Assembly: GCA_040387375.1 (NCBI GenBank)
Contig: JAZKDW010000028.1
Location: forward strand, 62,001-126,000
DNA: 64,000 nucleotides
Source of the DNA: JAZKDW01 sp040387375
GTDB lineage: Bacteria; Pseudomonadota; Gammaproteobacteria; Burkholderiales; Burkholderiaceae_D
Direction of reading: 5' to 3'
The position numbers and the translations under genes were made by a program. A model generated the notes under the pieces. The model was not told the DNA's origin. It saw only the letters and a list, made by a program, of their open reading frames with translations, and made no database searches. Below are positions 61,819-64,000 of this stretch, one piece after another; position 1 is the first letter of the stretch; each line of letters begins with the position of its first letter.

Positions 61819-62063
61819 TTGTAGGGTGTAATAAGCGAAGAGACTGTGCAAGTATTCGGAATCCACTCATTTCAGGGGGTCTCTTACCCCTTCCTCGGTG
61901 GTCGTTCGTTGATCCTGGGACCTCCAGAGAGGCCGTTTTTTTCTTCGGTAAAATTCTGCCGAATACTTTCCCAGTCTCGAAGCGCATTACACCGTGCCCG
62001 ATCACGGTTAGCATTTGCGAACGCTGCAAGGTGTAATGCGCTAACGCTTATTACACCCTACAA
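61819..62063. repeat. REP-like doublet with an inserted element
   Basis: A perfect 19-bp inverted pair (61819-61837 and 62045-62063) encloses a second inverted pair of 13 bp (61981-61993 and 62030-62042). Joined without the insert they form about 100 bp of palindromic REP-type DNA. It makes up most of the 302-bp gap between the glycosyltransferase and recN. The left arm is interrupted after 61840. Confidence 0.75.
61841..61977. mobile_element. 137-bp MITE-like element inside the REP doublet
   Basis: The ends are 19-bp inverted repeats with two mismatches (AGACTGTGCAAGTATTCGG and AGACTGGGAAAGTATTCGG). CGAAG flanks the insert on both sides (61836-61840 and 61978-61982), a likely 5-bp target duplication; a 3-bp GAA duplication with slightly longer ends is equally possible. 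It has no intact gene; a 75-codon minus-strand frame crosses it but has no homology that I can see. Confidence 0.75.
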
Positions 62064-62100
62064 AAAATTGGAAAAATGGCGCTCCTGCCATTAAGGACCC

Positions 62101-63753
62101 TCAGGAGGCCAGCAGTTCCCGCGCATGCTTGCGTGTGGTGGCCGTGATTTCCAGTCCGCCCAGCATGCGCGCCACTTCCTCGACGCGGGCTTTTGCATCC
62201 AGCGCATCGATATGCGATACCGTGCGGCCGTGGGCGCCTGCACTCTTGCTGACCTGAAAATGCTGGTTCGCCTGGCTGGCCACCTGCGGCAGATGGGTGA
62301 CACACAGTACCTGGCGCTCCTGTCCGAGGCGTTTCAACAGGCGCCCGACCACTTCAGCCACCGCGCCGCCGATGCCGCTGTCGACTTCATCGAAAATCAG
62401 GGTCGGTGTAGCCGTCGCGCTTGAGGTGATGACGGAAATCGCCAGCGCAATACGCGCCAGTTCACCGCCCGATGCCACTTTCGCCAGCGGCCGCGGCACC
62501 GTGCCGGCGTGGCCCGCAACCAGGAACTCAACCTGCTCCAGACCATAAGCTGCCGGTTCGCACGGGTGCAATGCAATCGCAAATCGCCCGCCGGTCATGC
62601 TCAAATCCTGCATCGCCGCCGTCACCGCCTCGCTCAGCGACCTGGCCGACCTGATGCGCGCTTTCGACAGCTTTTGCGCCGCCGCCATATAGTGCGCCTT
62701 GAGCTTTTCCTCCTGCGCCCGCAAGGCGTCAAGGTCGCTGGCATCGGCCAGTTGCAGCAACTGGGCCGACAGGGAGTCGAACTCCTGCGGCAAGTCTTCC
62801 GGCGCGACACGGAATTTACGCGCGGCCGAATGCAGCGCCTCCATGCGCGCATCGACCTGGCGCAGGCGGTCCGGGTCGAGCTCGACCCGCCCCAGGTAAT
62901 CATTGAGCGCATACACCGCTTCCTGCAGCTGGATCTGCGCCGGCTCCAGCGCCTCCAGCACCGGTTTGAGCGCATCGTCGAGATCGGCCAGCTTGCCGAG
63001 CTTCTGATTCAGCGATGACAGCTGCGACAGCATCGGACTGTCATCCGATTCGGAGATGGCGGTCAATGCTTCCTGCGCGCCTTCAATCAGCGTCGCCGCA
63101 TGCGACAGCCGGCTATGTTCATTGGTGATTTCCGTCCACTCGCCCGGCTTCGCCGCGAGCTTTTCCAGCTCGCCGACCTGCCATTCCAGCCGTTCGCGCT
63201 CGAGCAGCACATTCCTGGCATTGGTCTCGAATTCCTCGCGCTGCCGGGCCAGCGCGCGCCAGGCCCGGTACGTGGCGGCCACCGTCCTGATTTCTTCCTG
63301 CAAGCCCGCCTGGCTGTCGAGCAGCGCACGTTGCGCATCGCTTTTCAGCAGCGACTGATGGGCGTGCTGGCCATGGATATCGACCAGCATTTCACCGAGG
63401 TCGCGCAGCTGCGTCGCGGTCGCGGCAATGCCATTGATGAATGCCTTGGAGCGCCCGGCGTTATCGATCACGCGGCGCAACAGCACGCCGCCGTCATCGC
63501 TGTTGAATTCATTTTCCGCCAGCCACGCCTGCGCATCTTCACCCGGTCCGAATTCGGCCGTGATATCGGCTCGGGTGGCGCCTTCACGCACGACGCTGGC
63601 ATCACCGCGGCCGCCCAATGCGAGCGCCAGCGCGTCGATCAGGATCGATTTGCCGGCGCCGGTTTCACCGGTAAAAACGGTAAACGCCGAAGCGAGGTCA
63701 AGTTCGATTGCCTCGACAATGACAAAGTCGCGAATGGAAAGTGTGCGCAGCAT
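62101..63753 (-). CDS. recN: DNA repair protein RecN
   Basis: A 550-residue SMC-like ATPase acting at DNA double-strand breaks. Walker A GETGAGKS is at 29-36. DIHGQHAHQSLL lies near residues 131-142, a coiled-coil region spans about 160-400, and the ABC signature KVASGGELARIALA and Walker B TPTLIFDEVDSGIGG lie near the C terminus. It starts with LRTLSIRDFVIVEAIELDL, the standard RecN opening. No CTG-N10-CAG LexA box was seen in the 40 bases upstream, although recN is often SOS-controlled; a more distant operator before nadK cannot be excluded. Confidence 0.96.
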   Translation of the reverse strand: MLRTLSIRDFVIVEAIELDLASAFTVFTGETGAGKSILIDALALALGGRGDASVVREGATRADITAEFGPGEDAQAWLAENEFNSDDGGVLLRRVIDNAGRSKAFINGIAATATQLRDLGEMLVDIHGQHAHQSLLKSDAQRALLDSQAGLQEEIRTVAATYRAWRALARQREEFETNARNVLLERERLEWQVGELEKLAAKPGEWTEITNEHSRLSHAATLIEGAQEALTAISESDDSPMLSQLSSLNQKLGKLADLDDALKPVLEALEPAQIQLQEAVYALNDYLGRVELDPDRLRQVDARMEALHSAARKFRVAPEDLPQEFDSLSAQLLQLADASDLDALRAQEEKLKAHYMAAAQKLSKARIRSARSLSEAVTAAMQDLSMTGGRFAIALHPCEPAAYGLEQVEFLVAGHAGTVPRPLAKVASGGELARIALAISVITSSATATPTLIFDEVDSGIGGAVAEVVGRLLKRLGQERQVLCVTHLPQVASQANQHFQVSKSAGAHGRTVSHIDALDAKARVEEVARMLGGLEITATTRKHARELLAS

Positions 63754-63793
63754 GTTGGATTGCGTTTCTATTGAAATGTCGGAAGGGCGATTA

Positions 63794-64000
63794 TTATTTT
63801 AACCGACCCTCCAGCGATGGATATTCATTCCAGTGCAGCTTTTCCCGCAGGGTCTCGTAATAACTCCAGCCATGCGGATGCAGGAAAGTGATCGTATGCG
63901 CCGAACGCCGGATGAGGATGCGGTCATGGTGCAATAAACTTGCCAGCGACTGCATGTCGAAGTTGACGCTGATGTCACGCCCGCTGATGACTTCGATCAC
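63794..64000 (-). CDS. nadK: NAD kinase, 3' part
   Basis: The last 68 residues of an NAD kinase (NADP synthesis). The SGRDISVNFDMQSLASLL segment matches the C-terminal end of proteobacterial NadK, which continues DRILIRRSAHTITFLHPHG and ends YETLREKLHWNEYP. The gene is cut by the window edge; the complete family is about 290-300 residues. It lies 40 bp upstream of recN on the same strand, a common pairing in Burkholderiales. Confidence 0.88.
   Translation of the reverse strand: MIEVISGRDISVNFDMQSLASLLHHDRILIRRSAHTITFLHPHGWSYYETLREKLHWNEYPSLEGRLK

Noticed and set aside
61802..62029. 75-codon minus-strand frame across the MITE
   Set aside because: It spans the inserted element and the REP arm; the frame is by-product sequence of repeats without homology or RBS.

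Overview
The window looks like a chromosomal segment of a betaproteobacterium in the Burkholderiales, most likely Oxalobacteraceae (Herminiimonas/Herbaspirillum/Noviherbaspirillum-like). I base this on protein flavour and gene order (hda - HAD phosphatase - pcnB - folK, hemH - grpE - dnaK - dnaJ, nadK - recN, a zf-CHCC protein after ilvE). The taxon is inferred; no rRNA or tRNA gene is present to anchor it. Coding density is high, and about 60 genes are called, including two cut by the window ends (ilvE and nadK) and one pseudogene.

Layout. 1-6.6 kb: end of ilvE, a small zinc-binding protein, an O-antigen-ligase-like protein, a glycosyltransferase, an NTF2-like protein, a YheT-type hydrolase, a conserved hypothetical and a BepA-like M48 protease. 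6.6-8.1 kb: moaC, then a type IV pilin with its own sigma-54-type promoter and a clean terminator. 8.1-23.8 kb: a large surface-glycan region. It opens with a membrane GT-C (TMTC/PMT-like) protein and an overlapping polyprenyl-phosphate-sugar-synthase-like GT2, followed by GT4, epimerase, GT2, GT4 and Gmd genes in one tightly overlapping operon. A convergent operon holds Wzm, Wzt, an FkbM methyltransferase and a GT4, and beyond it lie a 98-aa protein and a TPR-OGT (GT41) protein. 23.8-30.9 kb is housekeeping: PP2C phosphatase, TerC, sucCD, DUF2889, a methyltransferase, recX and recA (with an SOS box). 31.1-35.7 kb: a TctDE-like two-component system with a DUF4212/sodium:solute symporter pair. 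35.7-39.9 kb: an Anbu proteasome-like operon (permuted ATP-grasp, alpha-E, transglutaminase, Anbu) behind a sigma-54-like site. 39.9-49.4 kb: purM, hda, HAD, pcnB, folK, a DUF486 gene broken by a 157-bp palindromic element, deoxynucleoside kinase, panB, carbonic anhydrase, a SelD-associated-type FAD oxidoreductase and DUF3047. 49.4-54.6 kb: a complete Xanthomonas-style DSF quorum-sensing locus (rpfF convergent with rpfG-rpfC). 54.6-64 kb: a chalcone-isomerase-like protein, the dnaJ-dnaK-grpE-hemH block with two sigma-32-type promoters, a lone glycosyltransferase, recN and the end of nadK.

How they work together. The most coherent candidate system is the pilin neighbourhood. A Ser/Thr-rich pilin is followed by a GT-C transferase and the enzyme class that makes its lipid-linked sugar donor, and then by nucleotide-sugar and glycosyltransferase genes. 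This suggests type IV pilin O-glycosylation, next to an ABC-transporter-dependent surface polysaccharide pathway. The DSF locus and the Anbu operon are two further complete modules. Several intergenic gaps hold palindromic repeats, and three repeats or insertions (44.6, 47.4 and 61.9 kb) show one element inserted into another sequence.
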